Source of the DNA: Robertkochia flava
Lineage (GTDB): Bacteria > Bacteroidota > Bacteroidia > Flavobacteriales > Flavobacteriaceae
Assembly: GCF_020166515.1 (NCBI RefSeq)
Contig: NZ_JAINZT010000006.1
Location: 310,001-374,000 of the forward strand
Direction of reading: 5' to 3'
DNA length: 64,000 bases
Below are positions 44,457 to 53,920 of the stretch, one piece after another. The notes below the pieces were generated by a model. It was not told where the DNA came from. It ran no database searches and saw only the letters and a list, made by a program, of their open reading frames with translations. Within the stretch, counting starts at the first letter, position 1. Each line of letters starts with the position of its first letter. The translations under genes were made by a program, and so were the position numbers.

Positions 44457-46370
44457 CTACGAAATATAAAAGGCTACCATAGCCAGGGGCGGCAAAACAA
44501 CAGATGCCGATTTCTCTCTTCCGTTCCATGGACTATCGAGGATGTCTATCGATTTTTTATTGCTCATACCACTTCCTCCGTACTTTTTATAATCACTGTT
44601 AAACACCTGAACCAGAGACTTCCCGGATGGCAGACCGATGCGGTAATCTTCCCGGGGCACCGGGGTCATATTACAGGCTATAACCAGGTGATTTTCTTCC
44701 TTGTGTCCCTTTCGCATAAATACCAGTACCGAATTCTCTGCATCTCCGTAATTTATCCATTCGAAACCTTCTGAAGAGAATTGCTTTTCATGTAAAGCCG
44801 GTTCCTTCCTATAAAGTTTATTCAGGTCGGTAACCAGCTGTTGTATTCCCTGGTGACTGGGGTACTGCAATAAATGCCAGTCCAGGCTGTTTTGAAAATT
44901 CCACTCTTCTCCCTGTCCGAATTCGCCCCCCATAAAAAGAAGTTTACCTCCCGGATGCGTATACATATAGCTAAATAACAAGCGAAGGTTGGCAAAACGC
45001 TGCCATTCATCTCCCGGCATACGACCCAAAATGGACTTTTTCCCATATACGACCTCATCATGACTCAAAGGCAGCATAAAGTTTTCGGTAAAGGCATAGG
45101 TCATACTAAAAGTAATATCATTCTGATGGTGACGACGATGTATGGAATCCTTCTTAAAATACTCCAGGGTGTCGTGCATCCAGCCCATCATCCACTTCAT
45201 TCCAAATCCTAATCCTCCCAGAGATACAGGCTTGGTAACCATTGGAAAGGAAGTTGACTCTTCTGCTATGGTCTGAATCCCTTTAAAGGTACTGTAAACC
45301 GCTTCGTTGAGGTCTTTCATAAAAGCGATGGCCTCCAGGTTCTCTCTGCCCCCAAATTCATTGGGCTCCCATTCCCCTTCTTCCCGGCTGTAATCGAGAT
45401 AAAGCATGGAAGCTACGGCATCAACCCTAAGTCCGTCAGCATGAAACTTATCCAACCAGAAAAAGGCATTACTGATCAGGAAAGATTTGACCTCATTACG
45501 GCCGTAATTAAATATCAGGCTTTTCCAATCCGGGTGATAACCACGCCTTCTGTCTGGATGTTCATACAAATGTGATCCATCAAAAAATCCTAATCCATGT
45601 GCATCTTCCGGGAAATGGGAGGGCACCCAGTCCAGGAGCACACCCACACCCGCCTGGTGCAGTTTATCGATCAGAAGCATGAGGTCTTCTGGCTTTCCGA
45701 ATCTGGAAGTTGGCGCGAAGTACCCGGTGAGCTGGTACCCCCAGGACGGATCGTAGGGATATTCCATTACCGGCATGAATTCGACATGGGTAAATTGCAT
45801 TTTTGTGACATAGGCCACCAGCTCCTCTGCCAGCTCCACATAATTTAAAGCCCTTCCTCCATCTTCCACCTTTCGTTTCCACGACCCCAGGTGCAGCTCG
45901 TATACAGAGAACGGGCGGTCCAGGGCATTGTGCTCCTCCCGGGTTGCCATCCAGGAGGCGTCTTTCCAATGGTAGTCGTGCTTCCAGGTAAGGGATGCAG
46001 TTTGCGGAGGTTTTTCACAATAAAAGGCATATGGGTCTGCCTTTTCGGTTTTAATATCGTTGTGATGAGAATGTATCTTAAACTTATAGCGGGCACCCTG
46101 GGTGATCTCCGGGATAAAACCCTCCCAGATCCCTGAGCCGTCCCAACGCACCTGGAGCGGATGATCGCCTTCCAGCCAGTAATTAAAATCTCCGATTACC
46201 GATACAGCCTTGGCACTGGGGGCCCAAACGGCAAAATAACATCCTTTTACCCCATCCTTTTCTATAAGGTGGGCACCGAATTTTTCGTAAAGTTTATAGT
46301 GTTTTCCGGCTTTAAAAAGATGAATATCAAATTCCGTGAAAAGACTGTGCGGTTGCACCTGATTGCTCAT
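44457..46370 (-). CDS. glgB: 1,4-alpha-glucan branching enzyme
   Basis: 637-residue GH13 branching enzyme that cuts alpha-1,4 chains and re-attaches them by alpha-1,6 bonds. The N-terminal carbohydrate-binding E-set domain (AVWAPSAKAVSVIGDFNYW), then the catalytic barrel with YPYDPSWGYQLTGYFAPTSRFG, nucleophile in DGLRVDAVASMLYLDYSR, acid in IAEESTSFP and LSHDEVVYGK. It lacks the extra N-terminal domain of some homologues. Third gene of the glgE operon, 21 bases after maltokinase. Confidence 0.96.
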   Translation of the reverse strand: MSNQVQPHSLFTEFDIHLFKAGKHYKLYEKFGAHLIEKDGVKGCYFAVWAPSAKAVSVIGDFNYWLEGDHPLQVRWDGSGIWEGFIPEITQGARYKFKIHSHHNDIKTEKADPYAFYCEKPPQTASLTWKHDYHWKDASWMATREEHNALDRPFSVYELHLGSWKRKVEDGGRALNYVELAEELVAYVTKMQFTHVEFMPVMEYPYDPSWGYQLTGYFAPTSRFGKPEDLMLLIDKLHQAGVGVLLDWVPSHFPEDAHGLGFFDGSHLYEHPDRRRGYHPDWKSLIFNYGRNEVKSFLISNAFFWLDKFHADGLRVDAVASMLYLDYSREEGEWEPNEFGGRENLEAIAFMKDLNEAVYSTFKGIQTIAEESTSFPMVTKPVSLGGLGFGMKWMMGWMHDTLEYFKKDSIHRRHHQNDITFSMTYAFTENFMLPLSHDEVVYGKKSILGRMPGDEWQRFANLRLLFSYMYTHPGGKLLFMGGEFGQGEEWNFQNSLDWHLLQYPSHQGIQQLVTDLNKLYRKEPALHEKQFSSEGFEWINYGDAENSVLVFMRKGHKEENHLVIACNMTPVPREDYRIGLPSGKSLVQVFNSDYKKYGGSGMSNKKSIDILDSPWNGREKSASVVLPPLAMVAFYIS

Positions 46371-46391
46371 AGTATATAGATTATATATTCT

Positions 46392-48026
46392 TTAATCGGT
46401 TTCATCCAGGATACTCATGATCCCTTCCAGGGGTATGACCGCCCAGAGCGGCCTCGAATTCATTTCATACCCAAGTTCGTATACCGCTTTTTCAAGCAGG
46501 CAGTATTTTAATACATAGGTACGTTCTCCAAGGTAACCGATACTCAGGTTTTTTGCTCTTACCAGATCTATGTAGGTATCGGAGAACACGGCGATCATAT
46601 AACGGTATAAGATCTCCCCGGCCTTAAAGAGCTGCTCCCTGGTCAAGGGATAATCTTCTTCATGATTAAAGATCGTCGCATAGATGGCATAATGGAACGA
46701 TCGAAACATCCCGGCCACATCCTTGAGAGGGGGTTGTTTTACCTTCCGGTCTCTGATAGTGCTTTCGGGCTCGCCTTCAAAATCGAGGATATAAAAATCA
46801 TCATCCTTCACCAAAACCTGACCCAGGTGATAATCGCCATGGATACGAATGCGTTCCCCTTTAAGTCTTGTCCAGTCAAAATCCACGAAACGTTTCCGGA
46901 TCTCATTCTTGCGTTCCAGAAACTCTTGTGCCAGCTCCAGGGCCAGTCCTTCGAGTTTATGCAGGTTATTCTCAACCATATTCAGCCGGTTCTGAAATTG
47001 ATGCAGCATCCTGTTCTTCAGCCAAACTTCATAATCTCCATTGTAATGGGTAGGGGTAAAGGCCATATCCTCGAACTCTGCGCCCAGGTTCACATGCATC
47101 TCCGCGGTGCGCAGCCCCAGTTTCTGTAATTTCTGAAACAGATTAAGACCGGCCCAGTCAATGATCTCCGGGGGTACATCCCTGATGCTTAACCGCGTGA
47201 ACATATCAGCCTGAGGTAACCGGTTGATGTTGATGTGTTTGTATTCCAGGTTGGAAAACACCTTGTGCAGCTCATCGAGCATATATTCCCAGGCATCACC
47301 CTGGTTGGGCACAAGGCATTGCATCAGGGCTATGGTGATATTGATATTCTCCATATCCTTTACACTCATGCTCCCCATGTAGGCCGGGGTATTTGCAAAT
47401 TCCTTCTTTTCCGATAAAAACCTGCTGAGTTCATAATCCGGATTCTTGGTGGCATATATTCTCCGGAAAAATTTAATCACGTACTTGTCGTTAATAATAA
47501 TGGAGGTATTGCTTTGTTCCATTCCCATGAAGCGGGAAGATTGATATTCCTCCAGTTCCAGCTTATCACTTTTATGATACTGTACCTTGGTGGTATCAAA
47601 GGGCACTGCACTCTGAATTCGCTGAAAAACCACCCTGCGGAACGCTTCCAGGTTCACGGCATCAACAATATACCCTTTCTTTTCACCCAATGATAACTCC
47701 AGAATTCGTCCCTTTTCGGCGTAGGCCTCATCGGTAACAAAAGCAATGGGAAGAAAGTAATGCTGAAAGAAGGCTTCGTAAAAGTTGACCTCAAGAATAA
47801 GACCGTAATAAATCTCCCCGCTTTGCTGAATACGAAACTGCTCTGCAAGTTCAATATATTTGAGCTTACTGCTCTTCCCTCCGTACCACCGCTGCCCCAC
47901 GATGTATTTTTCAAGAACATCAGAAAGGAATACCTTTAAAAAGTCCTGATGGTCCATAAGTTCTTCCCAGGTGGTCTTAAAAGTGTAGGGCGGTTTGATC
48001 ACCTTACTTTCTGATTTCTTACTCAT
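46392..48026 (-). CDS. Maltokinase
   Basis: 544-residue kinase that phosphorylates maltose with ATP to maltose-1-phosphate, the substrate of GlgE. The N-terminal cap (residues 30-130, with LEKYIVGQRWYGGKSSKL) and the aminoglycoside-kinase-like fold with HGDYHLGQVLV and FYILDFEGEPESTIRDRKVKQPPLKDVAGMFRSFHYA are diagnostic. It is not fused to trehalose synthase. Second gene of the operon, 7 bases after glgE and 21 before glgB, so tightly co-expressed. Confidence 0.9.
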   Translation of the reverse strand: MSKKSESKVIKPPYTFKTTWEELMDHQDFLKVFLSDVLEKYIVGQRWYGGKSSKLKYIELAEQFRIQQSGEIYYGLILEVNFYEAFFQHYFLPIAFVTDEAYAEKGRILELSLGEKKGYIVDAVNLEAFRRVVFQRIQSAVPFDTTKVQYHKSDKLELEEYQSSRFMGMEQSNTSIIINDKYVIKFFRRIYATKNPDYELSRFLSEKKEFANTPAYMGSMSVKDMENINITIALMQCLVPNQGDAWEYMLDELHKVFSNLEYKHININRLPQADMFTRLSIRDVPPEIIDWAGLNLFQKLQKLGLRTAEMHVNLGAEFEDMAFTPTHYNGDYEVWLKNRMLHQFQNRLNMVENNLHKLEGLALELAQEFLERKNEIRKRFVDFDWTRLKGERIRIHGDYHLGQVLVKDDDFYILDFEGEPESTIRDRKVKQPPLKDVAGMFRSFHYAIYATIFNHEEDYPLTREQLFKAGEILYRYMIAVFSDTYIDLVRAKNLSIGYLGERTYVLKYCLLEKAVYELGYEMNSRPLWAVIPLEGIMSILDETD

Positions 48027-48033
48027 TGCGCTG

Positions 48034-49974
48034 TTATTTTAATATTTGAAACAGGTGAAAAGGTAATGCCGGGTGCAATTCTACATAGTTCCATTCCTTA
48101 TCCCATACATATGTACTTCCTGTGATCAGGTCATGCATCTTGATCTGTTGTCCTTCGGAAACCCCCAATTCCTGCAAAGGCAACCGGACCCATCCCTGTT
48201 TGGAGTAATATGCATCCAGGTTAACCACCATCAGGATCTCATCCTGACGTGCCTCATCATATTTGTACCACGCCATGAGCTGGTCGTTATCAGTATCGCA
48301 AAACAGTATGTTATTGGTCTGTTGCAAAGCCTGGTGTTGCTTTCTCGCGTGGTTGATTTTGGTAATGATATGCGTGAGTTTATTCTCCTGTTCCCAATTC
48401 CAATATCGAACCTCATATTTTTCGGAATCCAGATATTCTTCTTTCCCGGGTACAGCATCAGAAACCATTTGCTCATATACCGGCCCGTAAACCCCGGTAT
48501 TCGAACTCAGGGTGGCTGCAAGGAAATACCGTTGCATAAAAATGGATTCATTCCCACCCTGAAGGGGGTATGGGTTAATATCGGGGGTATTTGGCCAGAA
48601 ATTCGGCCGGAAGAATTCCCGTTGCTCCGTACCGCTTAATTCCTTTACATAAGCCATAAGCTCCTCCTTATTATTTCTCCAGGTGAAGTATGTATAACTC
48701 TGGGTGAATCCCTGGCGAGCGAGCTCATGCATCACCTTAGGCCGTGTAAAGGCCTCCGATAGAAACAGGACATCGGGATGCTTCTTTTTAACCTCTGCAA
48801 TAAGCCAACCCCAGAATTTAAAAGGTTTGGTATGCGGGTTATCTACCCGGAAGATCCGGATATCAAACTCCTCTACCCAGTACAGGGCGATACTTAATAA
48901 TTCCTTCCATAAATTTTTCCAGTCGGGTGTTTCAAAGTAGATGGGAAGAATGTCCTGGTATTTCTTGGGTGGGTTTTCGGCGTATTGTACCGTTCCGTCC
49001 GGACGCCATTTAAACCAGGATGGGTGTTCTTTCACGTATGGATGGTCGGGAGCGCACTGCAGGGCAAAATCCATGGCGATCTCAATGCCGTGTTCCTTGG
49101 CTTTTTGTACCAGGTCCTTAAAATCCTGTGCTGTGCCCAGTTCCGGATGAAGCGATTTATGCCCCCCTTTTTCAGATCCGATGCCCCAGGGAGATCCTAC
49201 GTCTCCTGGACCGGCCACTGTGCTGTTGTTTTTACCTTTACGATTTACCTCCCCTATAGGATGCACCGGGGGAAAATATAAAACGTCAAACCCCATACGG
49301 GCGATGCGTGGCAGCAACCGCTCACAATCCTTAAAGGTTCCGTGTTTTCCGGCTTCCGGTGAAGCCGACCTCGGGAAAAATTCATACCATGTAGAAAACA
49401 GCGCCTTGGAGCGGTCTACGTAAACTTTCAGGTCTTTAGACCGGGCCGAAAGAAATTTAACGGGATGCTCTAAAAACAGATTTTTTAATCGCTCGGAAAC
49501 CGCCTCCTGTACCGCCTGCTGATACTGATTTTCATCTTCAAATATGGCTTTGAGTTCCCTCAGGTAGTCTTTATCCTTTTTAGAACATTTCCCTGCGATC
49601 TCCTCCAGGTAGGTTGCTCCTTCCAGGAGTTCACTGCGAACATGTTGCCCATCTTCAAGTTTTCTCGTGATTCCATACTGCCAGTTAAGCGCATAATCGA
49701 CCCAGCCCTCAATATGGTAGGTATACAACCCTTGTTTCTCCACCCGAAAGCGGCCGGTCCAGTAATCATTGCCACGGTGCTCCATCCGCTCTTCTTTCCA
49801 GCTCCGTTCATTTTCATGCTTATAACGCACCACACAGGCTATGATATCATGGCCATCCGCAAAGACATCAGCTCCAATATCTACAGTTTCACCGGTTACT
49901 CTTTTAATATAAAAATCCCCATGTTGCAACTGGGGATTCACATTTTCAATTATAATACGTGTTTGATCTTGCAT
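48034..49974 (-). CDS. glgE: Alpha-1,4-glucan--maltose-1-phosphate maltosyltransferase
   Basis: 646-residue GH13_3 enzyme that extends alpha-1,4-glucan by two glucose units from maltose-1-phosphate. The N-terminal domain (1-200, with ADVFADGHDIIACVVRYKHE) is followed by the barrel with VHPIGEVNRKGKNN, nucleophile in IFRVDNPHTKP, acid in LSEAFTRPK and the FWPNTPDINPYPLQ segment typical of GlgE. Complete. It opens the operon and is divergent from an alpha/beta hydrolase, with 73 bases between start codons. Confidence 0.95.
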   Translation of the reverse strand: MQDQTRIIIENVNPQLQHGDFYIKRVTGETVDIGADVFADGHDIIACVVRYKHENERSWKEERMEHRGNDYWTGRFRVEKQGLYTYHIEGWVDYALNWQYGITRKLEDGQHVRSELLEGATYLEEIAGKCSKKDKDYLRELKAIFEDENQYQQAVQEAVSERLKNLFLEHPVKFLSARSKDLKVYVDRSKALFSTWYEFFPRSASPEAGKHGTFKDCERLLPRIARMGFDVLYFPPVHPIGEVNRKGKNNSTVAGPGDVGSPWGIGSEKGGHKSLHPELGTAQDFKDLVQKAKEHGIEIAMDFALQCAPDHPYVKEHPSWFKWRPDGTVQYAENPPKKYQDILPIYFETPDWKNLWKELLSIALYWVEEFDIRIFRVDNPHTKPFKFWGWLIAEVKKKHPDVLFLSEAFTRPKVMHELARQGFTQSYTYFTWRNNKEELMAYVKELSGTEQREFFRPNFWPNTPDINPYPLQGGNESIFMQRYFLAATLSSNTGVYGPVYEQMVSDAVPGKEEYLDSEKYEVRYWNWEQENKLTHIITKINHARKQHQALQQTNNILFCDTDNDQLMAWYKYDEARQDEILMVVNLDAYYSKQGWVRLPLQELGVSEGQQIKMHDLITGSTYVWDKEWNYVELHPALPFHLFQILK

Positions 49975-50047
49975 TTCGGGTAGTTAAAGTCATATAAAAA
50001 TATAAAAAAGCAATCAAATTAAGTAAATTCGCTTCAAAATTGCAGAC

Positions 50048-50911
50048 ATGCCCGACCAAATGAAAGATCAGACCCCTGCAGACATGCAAGTTCCCGGGTT
50101 TATCAAGATTCCTGCAAGGATTCTTCAATGGATTTCACCCACATTGGCTGCCCGGTTTGCCGCCAGGATATTTTGCACTCCTTTTAAATTTAAAATGCCC
50201 AGGCGCGAGCATGATATGGACCGCCAGAGCAAACAGGAAAAGCTAATCGTTCCCGGCATTGGGAAAGAGATCGTGGTATATCATTACGGGAAATCTTCAA
50301 AAAAAGTGCTTTTGGTACACGGATGGTCCGGACGCGGCACGCAGTTATTTAAGATCGCCGAGGCGCTGAATAAGGCCGGTTACAGCACCATTAGTTTTGA
50401 TGCCCCTGCCCATGGAAAAGCCCGGGGAAAACGCACCCAAATGCTCGAATTTATCGAGTCCTGTCTCTTTATCAACCGGGAATTCGGCCCTTTTGAATAT
50501 GCCGTAGGCCATTCCCTTGGGGCTATGACCTTATTAAACAGTGTGCAAAGAGGCATAAAATTTAAGAAAATGGTCCTTGTTGGTAGTGGCAACCTGGTTA
50601 CCGATATCATGAGAGACTTCACCGATAAACTCGGCCTGAAACCTGTAGTGGGTATACAAATGAAACGCTATTTTGATGAGATCTCCGGCATGGACGCGGC
50701 ATCCCTCTCTGCCGAATATGTTGCCCCGGAGGTTGCCCTTCCGGTTTTGGTCATACATGATACCGAAGATCGGGATGTTCCTGTAGAAGCTGCATACCGA
50801 ATACATAAAAACCTTCCCGAGAGCGAACTTATGATAACCGAAGGACTCGGGCATCGTAAAATCCTTGGAGACAAAAAGGTGATCCGACAAATCACAGAGT
50901 TCTTCACATAA
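50048..50911 (+). CDS. Alpha/beta hydrolase
   Basis: 287-residue serine hydrolase. The strand-turn LLVHGWSGRGTQ supplies the oxyanion, Ser sits in VGHSLGAM (about 157), the catalytic Asp is in VIHDTEDRDVP and the His in ITEGLGHRKILG. No signal peptide, so cytoplasmic. Start ATG 50048 is used; a second ATG five codons on is also possible. Divergent from glgE but the fold gives no link to glucan metabolism. Substrate unknown. Confidence 0.9.
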   Translation: MPDQMKDQTPADMQVPGFIKIPARILQWISPTLAARFAARIFCTPFKFKMPRREHDMDRQSKQEKLIVPGIGKEIVVYHYGKSSKKVLLVHGWSGRGTQLFKIAEALNKAGYSTISFDAPAHGKARGKRTQMLEFIESCLFINREFGPFEYAVGHSLGAMTLLNSVQRGIKFKKMVLVGSGNLVTDIMRDFTDKLGLKPVVGIQMKRYFDEISGMDAASLSAEYVAPEVALPVLVIHDTEDRDVPVEAAYRIHKNLPESELMITEGLGHRKILGDKKVIRQITEFFT

Positions 50912-51221
50912 CTATCATAATGAGCTCAGCCCGGGTAATTTCCATACCCTGCTCCTGCACTTTTCTGCGAACCAGCGCACTTAGGGCGCTGCCCTGATTA
51001 TTAAAAGGAAGAAAAGATCATTCGGACTACCTTTCTATTCACTCGCTTGCCGACAAAACACGTAACACCCTCATTATTAGTAAATAAAACCCTATAACAA
51101 ATAATTTTTACGTATTTTTAACATTCCTTCAAGTCCTTTCCCATCTTTTCCTGATTTTCCTAAGGAACACTTCCCAAAGCTGCTCCCTACAATTTTTTAA
51201 CTAACCATTAATTTTAAGTCA
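50912..51221. other. Non-coding stretch before the duplicated-domain secreted protein
   Basis: No gene is seen in these 310 bases. A hairpin CAGCGC-7-GCGCTG sits at 50973-50991 without a following T-run. A TATTTTTA at 51113-51120 resembles a -7 element and would give a leader of about 95 bases to the gene at 51222. Confidence 0.5.
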
Positions 51222-51995
51222 ATGAAACGTATTTTAGTACTGTTGGCATTGGTAGCCTTTATCGGCACCTACGCCCAAGATGAAGCCCCCACTGTAGTTT
51301 TTGATCAGATCATGGTCACTCCAAATCCATCCAAGGTAGCCGAATTCCATAAGGCCATTGCCGAACACAACAAGCAATTCCATTCCGAGGCTCCCAGACA
51401 AGTGGCTGTTTACCAGATCATGACCGGACCAAATACCGGGAAATACATTTGGAACCTTGGACCCTGTACATGGGCCGATCTGGATGAACGCCCTATGGAC
51501 AAAGCTCATAACGATCATTGGGCGAACGCTGTAGGCCCCACCCTGACCACAGAAGCCAATGCCACTTTTTGGGAATACCATCCGGAATTATCCAATATGA
51601 ATATCGATTTTAAACTTAACATGCTCAACATTACGTTTTGGGACATTAAGATGGGAATGGGTAATTTTGATAAGGTAAAAGGTATCGTTGAGAAGTTCGT
51701 AAAACTGTACCACGAATCCTATCCAGACGATAATTTCGGGATCTACTCCAATGTCATGGGCTCTACTGCAGAAGGGCGGGATATGGCCCTTGTAGGATTC
51801 ATGGACAAGTACGCAGATATGGCCGAAAGCAACCCTGACGTTCCTGAAAAATATAATGCCATGCACGGTGCAGGGAGCTATGAAAAAGATATGAACGAGT
51901 GGGTGAATCTCATCCAGGGCAGTGCTAACGAAATGTGGGTATTTATGCCCGAACTCAGCTCACGCCCTGCAGAGGTTCAGGTAACCCAGAATTAA
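51222..51995 (+). CDS. Exported protein with duplicated domain, function unknown
   Basis: 257-residue protein with a signal peptide ending TYAQ (about residue 19). The mature chain consists of two related halves, each ending in a Trp-x-x-x-Pro-Glu-Leu-Ser motif: FWEYHPELSN near residue 125 and MWVFMPELSS near 247. Each half begins with a beta strand and an amphipathic helix (VAEFHKAIAEHNKQFH; KGIVEKFVKLYHESY). This is reminiscent of a dimeric alpha-beta barrel fold fused in tandem. No family recognised. Followed by a terminator. Confidence 0.75.
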   Translation: MKRILVLLALVAFIGTYAQDEAPTVVFDQIMVTPNPSKVAEFHKAIAEHNKQFHSEAPRQVAVYQIMTGPNTGKYIWNLGPCTWADLDERPMDKAHNDHWANAVGPTLTTEANATFWEYHPELSNMNIDFKLNMLNITFWDIKMGMGNFDKVKGIVEKFVKLYHESYPDDNFGIYSNVMGSTAEGRDMALVGFMDKYADMAESNPDVPEKYNAMHGAGSYEKDMNEWVNLIQGSANEMWVFMPELSSRPAEVQVTQN

Positions 51996-52015
51996 CAAGG
52001 AATCATCCTCATGAT

Positions 52016-52039
52016 AAAGCCCATTACGATGGGCTTTTT
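52016..52039 (+). terminator. Intrinsic terminator
   Basis: AAAGCCCAT / ATGGGCTTT stem with 4-base loop TACG and a T-run, 21 bases after the stop of the duplicated-domain gene. Confidence 0.9.
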
Positions 52040-52099
52040 CTTGTCCGTTTTTTTTTGGCAGGGTAATTGATATTTCCTGAGTACTAAAATCTTTATCTT

Positions 52100-52627
52100 A
52101 TGAAAAAACTATTCTCTTTATTAGCACTTTCCCTCGTTTTGTTCACCTCCTGCGAGGGAGATCCGGGACCTCCGGGACCTCCCGGCATCGATGGAGCCGA
52201 CGGACTAATAGGTACCGTTTTTGAGTATAACGTAACCTTCACCCAACTTAATGAAGATGTTCCGTTCGAGACCTTTGAATTCCCATCAAATCTGGAAGTA
52301 TTTGATTCTGATGTGGTGCTGGCTTATGTACTGGTAGATGTCATTGATGGTACCGATGTATGGGAACCACTTCCAAGAACCTTGTATTTTAACGATGGAG
52401 GTATCCTGAGTTATGGATTCAATCATACATTTTTCGATATACAATTCTTTATGGATGGTAATGTAGATTACACCTTGCTTGATCCGCAATACACTGACAA
52501 CCTCATCATGCGGGTTGCGGTATTACCGGCAGATCTTCTGGGGGATATCAACACAAATAATATCAACGAGGTGATGAGTGTTTCCAAAATGTTGACCAAT
52601 ACCGATATGGATATTGTCATAGAGTAA
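52100..52627 (+). CDS. Lipoprotein with short collagen-like linker
   Basis: 175-residue lipoprotein; the Cys18 lipid site is in LFTSCEGD. Directly after it runs a Gly-X-Y stretch GDPGPPGPPGIDGADG, about five triplets, like a stiff collagen-type spacer. The rest (residues 40-175) is beta-rich with FEYNVTFTQLNEDVPFETFEFP and no recognisable domain. Similar small collagen-linked lipoproteins occur in Bacteroidota as surface proteins. Function unknown. A weak terminator follows. Confidence 0.8.
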   Translation: MKKLFSLLALSLVLFTSCEGDPGPPGPPGIDGADGLIGTVFEYNVTFTQLNEDVPFETFEFPSNLEVFDSDVVLAYVLVDVIDGTDVWEPLPRTLYFNDGGILSYGFNHTFFDIQFFMDGNVDYTLLDPQYTDNLIMRVAVLPADLLGDINTNNINEVMSVSKMLTNTDMDIVIE

Positions 52628-52648
52628 TCTTGTATTACTCTTGATGCG

Positions 52649-52692
52649 AAGGTCATAAATGCAGTTTACCCTGTGTTTATGGCCTTTTTTTA
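52649..52692 (+). terminator. Intrinsic terminator of the collagen-like lipoprotein gene
   Basis: AAGGTCATAAA pairs with TTTATGGCCTT (one G-T) around a 16-base loop, followed by a run of seven Ts. It begins 22 bases after the stop. Confidence 0.75.
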
Positions 52693-52833
52693 TTTTGAGC
52701 GAAACAGGAAGGAGACAACAAGCGTAGCGATCTGCACGGCAACGGAATATTAAAGCGGCTTCCATAACTTCTGTGTTGCTTCTTATAAAATTTGAAAACC
52801 CGCACCTGAACGCATACCACAGCACACCTGCTT

Positions 52834-52875
52834 CCCCACATCCCTATATCCCCACATCCCTATATCCCCATATAC
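52834..52875 (+). repeat. 16-base tandem repeat
   Basis: CCCCACATCCCTATAT occurs at 52834-52849 and again at 52850-52865, followed by a partial third copy CCCCATATA. It lies in the gap before msrB. Such short C/AT-rich repeats may vary in number between strains. Confidence 0.85.
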
Positions 52876-52944
52876 CAACCCCAAACTTTCATAAGTTCTT
52901 AACAGTAACTGCGACCAAATAACTATAACTTTAAATAAAAAAGT

Positions 52945-53457
52945 ATGAAAAAGACACTATTGCTAATTATTCCCGCCTTGTTTATTTCATGCAATTCCGG
53001 GGCTCAGAACAAGGAGCAGCATAAGGGAGAGACCTCCTATGCCGTAGAGATGAGTGACGACCAATGGAAACAAAAGCTTACCGACATGGAATACCAGGTA
53101 TTGAGAAAGGAAGCTACCGAAAGGAGAAACAGCAGTGACCTGCTGGACAATAAAGAGGAAGGAGTTTATGTATGTGCCGGTTGCGGGAATCCGCTCTTCA
53201 GGAGTGAGCACAAATACGATTCCGGCAGCGGTTGGCCCAGCTTTGACCGGGAAATACCCGGAAGTGTTGCGTACACCACCGATTACAAAATAGGAGTGGC
53301 CAGAACAGAGGAACATTGCGCCAGGTGTGGCGGGCACCTCGGTCATGTATTTGACGACGGACCTGCAGCTACCACCGGAAAAAGGCACTGTGTAAACGGG
53401 GTGGCCCTGGATTTTATACCAATTCAAGAATTTAACCGTGTAAATAAAAATGAGTAG
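52945..53457 (+). CDS. msrB: Peptide-methionine (R)-S-oxide reductase, exported
   Basis: 170-residue MsrB repairing methionine-R-sulfoxide in proteins. It has a lipoprotein-like signal (ALFISCNSG, Cys14 region), so it works outside the cytoplasm. Two CxxC zinc pairs (CAGCG, CARCG) and the catalytic Cys in [11 protein letters not shown] are intact. A second Cys at the start of the domain is not obvious, so regeneration may use an external thiol. The stop overlaps the next msrB start by 8 bases. Confidence 0.95.
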   Translation: MKKTLLLIIPALFISCNSGAQNKEQHKGETSYAVEMSDDQWKQKLTDMEYQVLRKEATERRNSSDLLDNKEEGVYVCAGCGNPLFRSEHKYDSGSGWPSFDREIPGSVAYTTDYKIGVARTEEHCARCGGHLGHVFDDGPAATTGKRHCVNGVALDFIPIQEFNRVNKNE

Positions 53458-53848
53458 TTATAAGGTAAATAAGACCGAAGAAGAATGGAAAAAAGAACTG
53501 GACCCCGAGAGTTATCGCATTCTGCGAAATAAGGGTACCGAAATGCCGCATTCCGGAAAATTCAATCTCCATTTTGATAACGGAAGCTATCGCTGCAAAG
53601 GTTGTGGGAGCGAGCTATTTGCCTCTGAAATGAAATTTAACAGTGGCTGTGGTTGGCCCAGTTTTGACAATGCCATAGAAGGAAGCATTGAATACCAGCA
53701 GGACAGAAGTCACGGCATGATCCGAACAGAGATTCTCTGTGCCTCCTGTGGCGGACACCTGGGACACATCTTCAACGATGGCCCTACCGAAACCGGCTTG
53801 AGGTATTGTGTGAATTCTTTGAGCCTTGATTTTAATGCAGACGAATAA
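53450..53848 (+). CDS. msrB: Peptide-methionine (R)-S-oxide reductase, cytoplasmic
   Basis: 132-residue MsrB without signal peptide. Zinc ligands CKGCG and CASCG and catalytic Cys in [11 protein letters not shown] are present, in the frame [18 protein letters not shown]. It starts with an ATG inside the end of the exported paralogue (8-base overlap), so translation is coupled and both compartments are served from one transcript. Full length for the family. Confidence 0.95.
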   Translation: MSSYKVNKTEEEWKKELDPESYRILRNKGTEMPHSGKFNLHFDNGSYRCKGCGSELFASEMKFNSGCGWPSFDNAIEGSIEYQQDRSHGMIRTEILCASCGGHLGHIFNDGPTETGLRYCVNSLSLDFNADE

Positions 53849-53920
53849 CAGCATTGACTGCTGCATCCTGAAATAAACACAGAATACGCAGTGTTGTGAC
53901 AGCACTATAATTTAAAGCAA

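Larger units (their letters stand above)
52628..52944. other. Non-coding stretch with terminator and tandem repeat
   Basis: No gene is seen in these 317 bases. It holds the terminator at 52649-52692, a 16-base tandem repeat at about 52834-52875, and a TAACTTTA box at 52926-52933 that could be the -7 element for the msrB pair. Confidence 0.5.

Noticed and set aside
48073-48639. A 188-codon plus-strand open frame
   Set aside because: Antisense to the 3' part of glgE; shadow.
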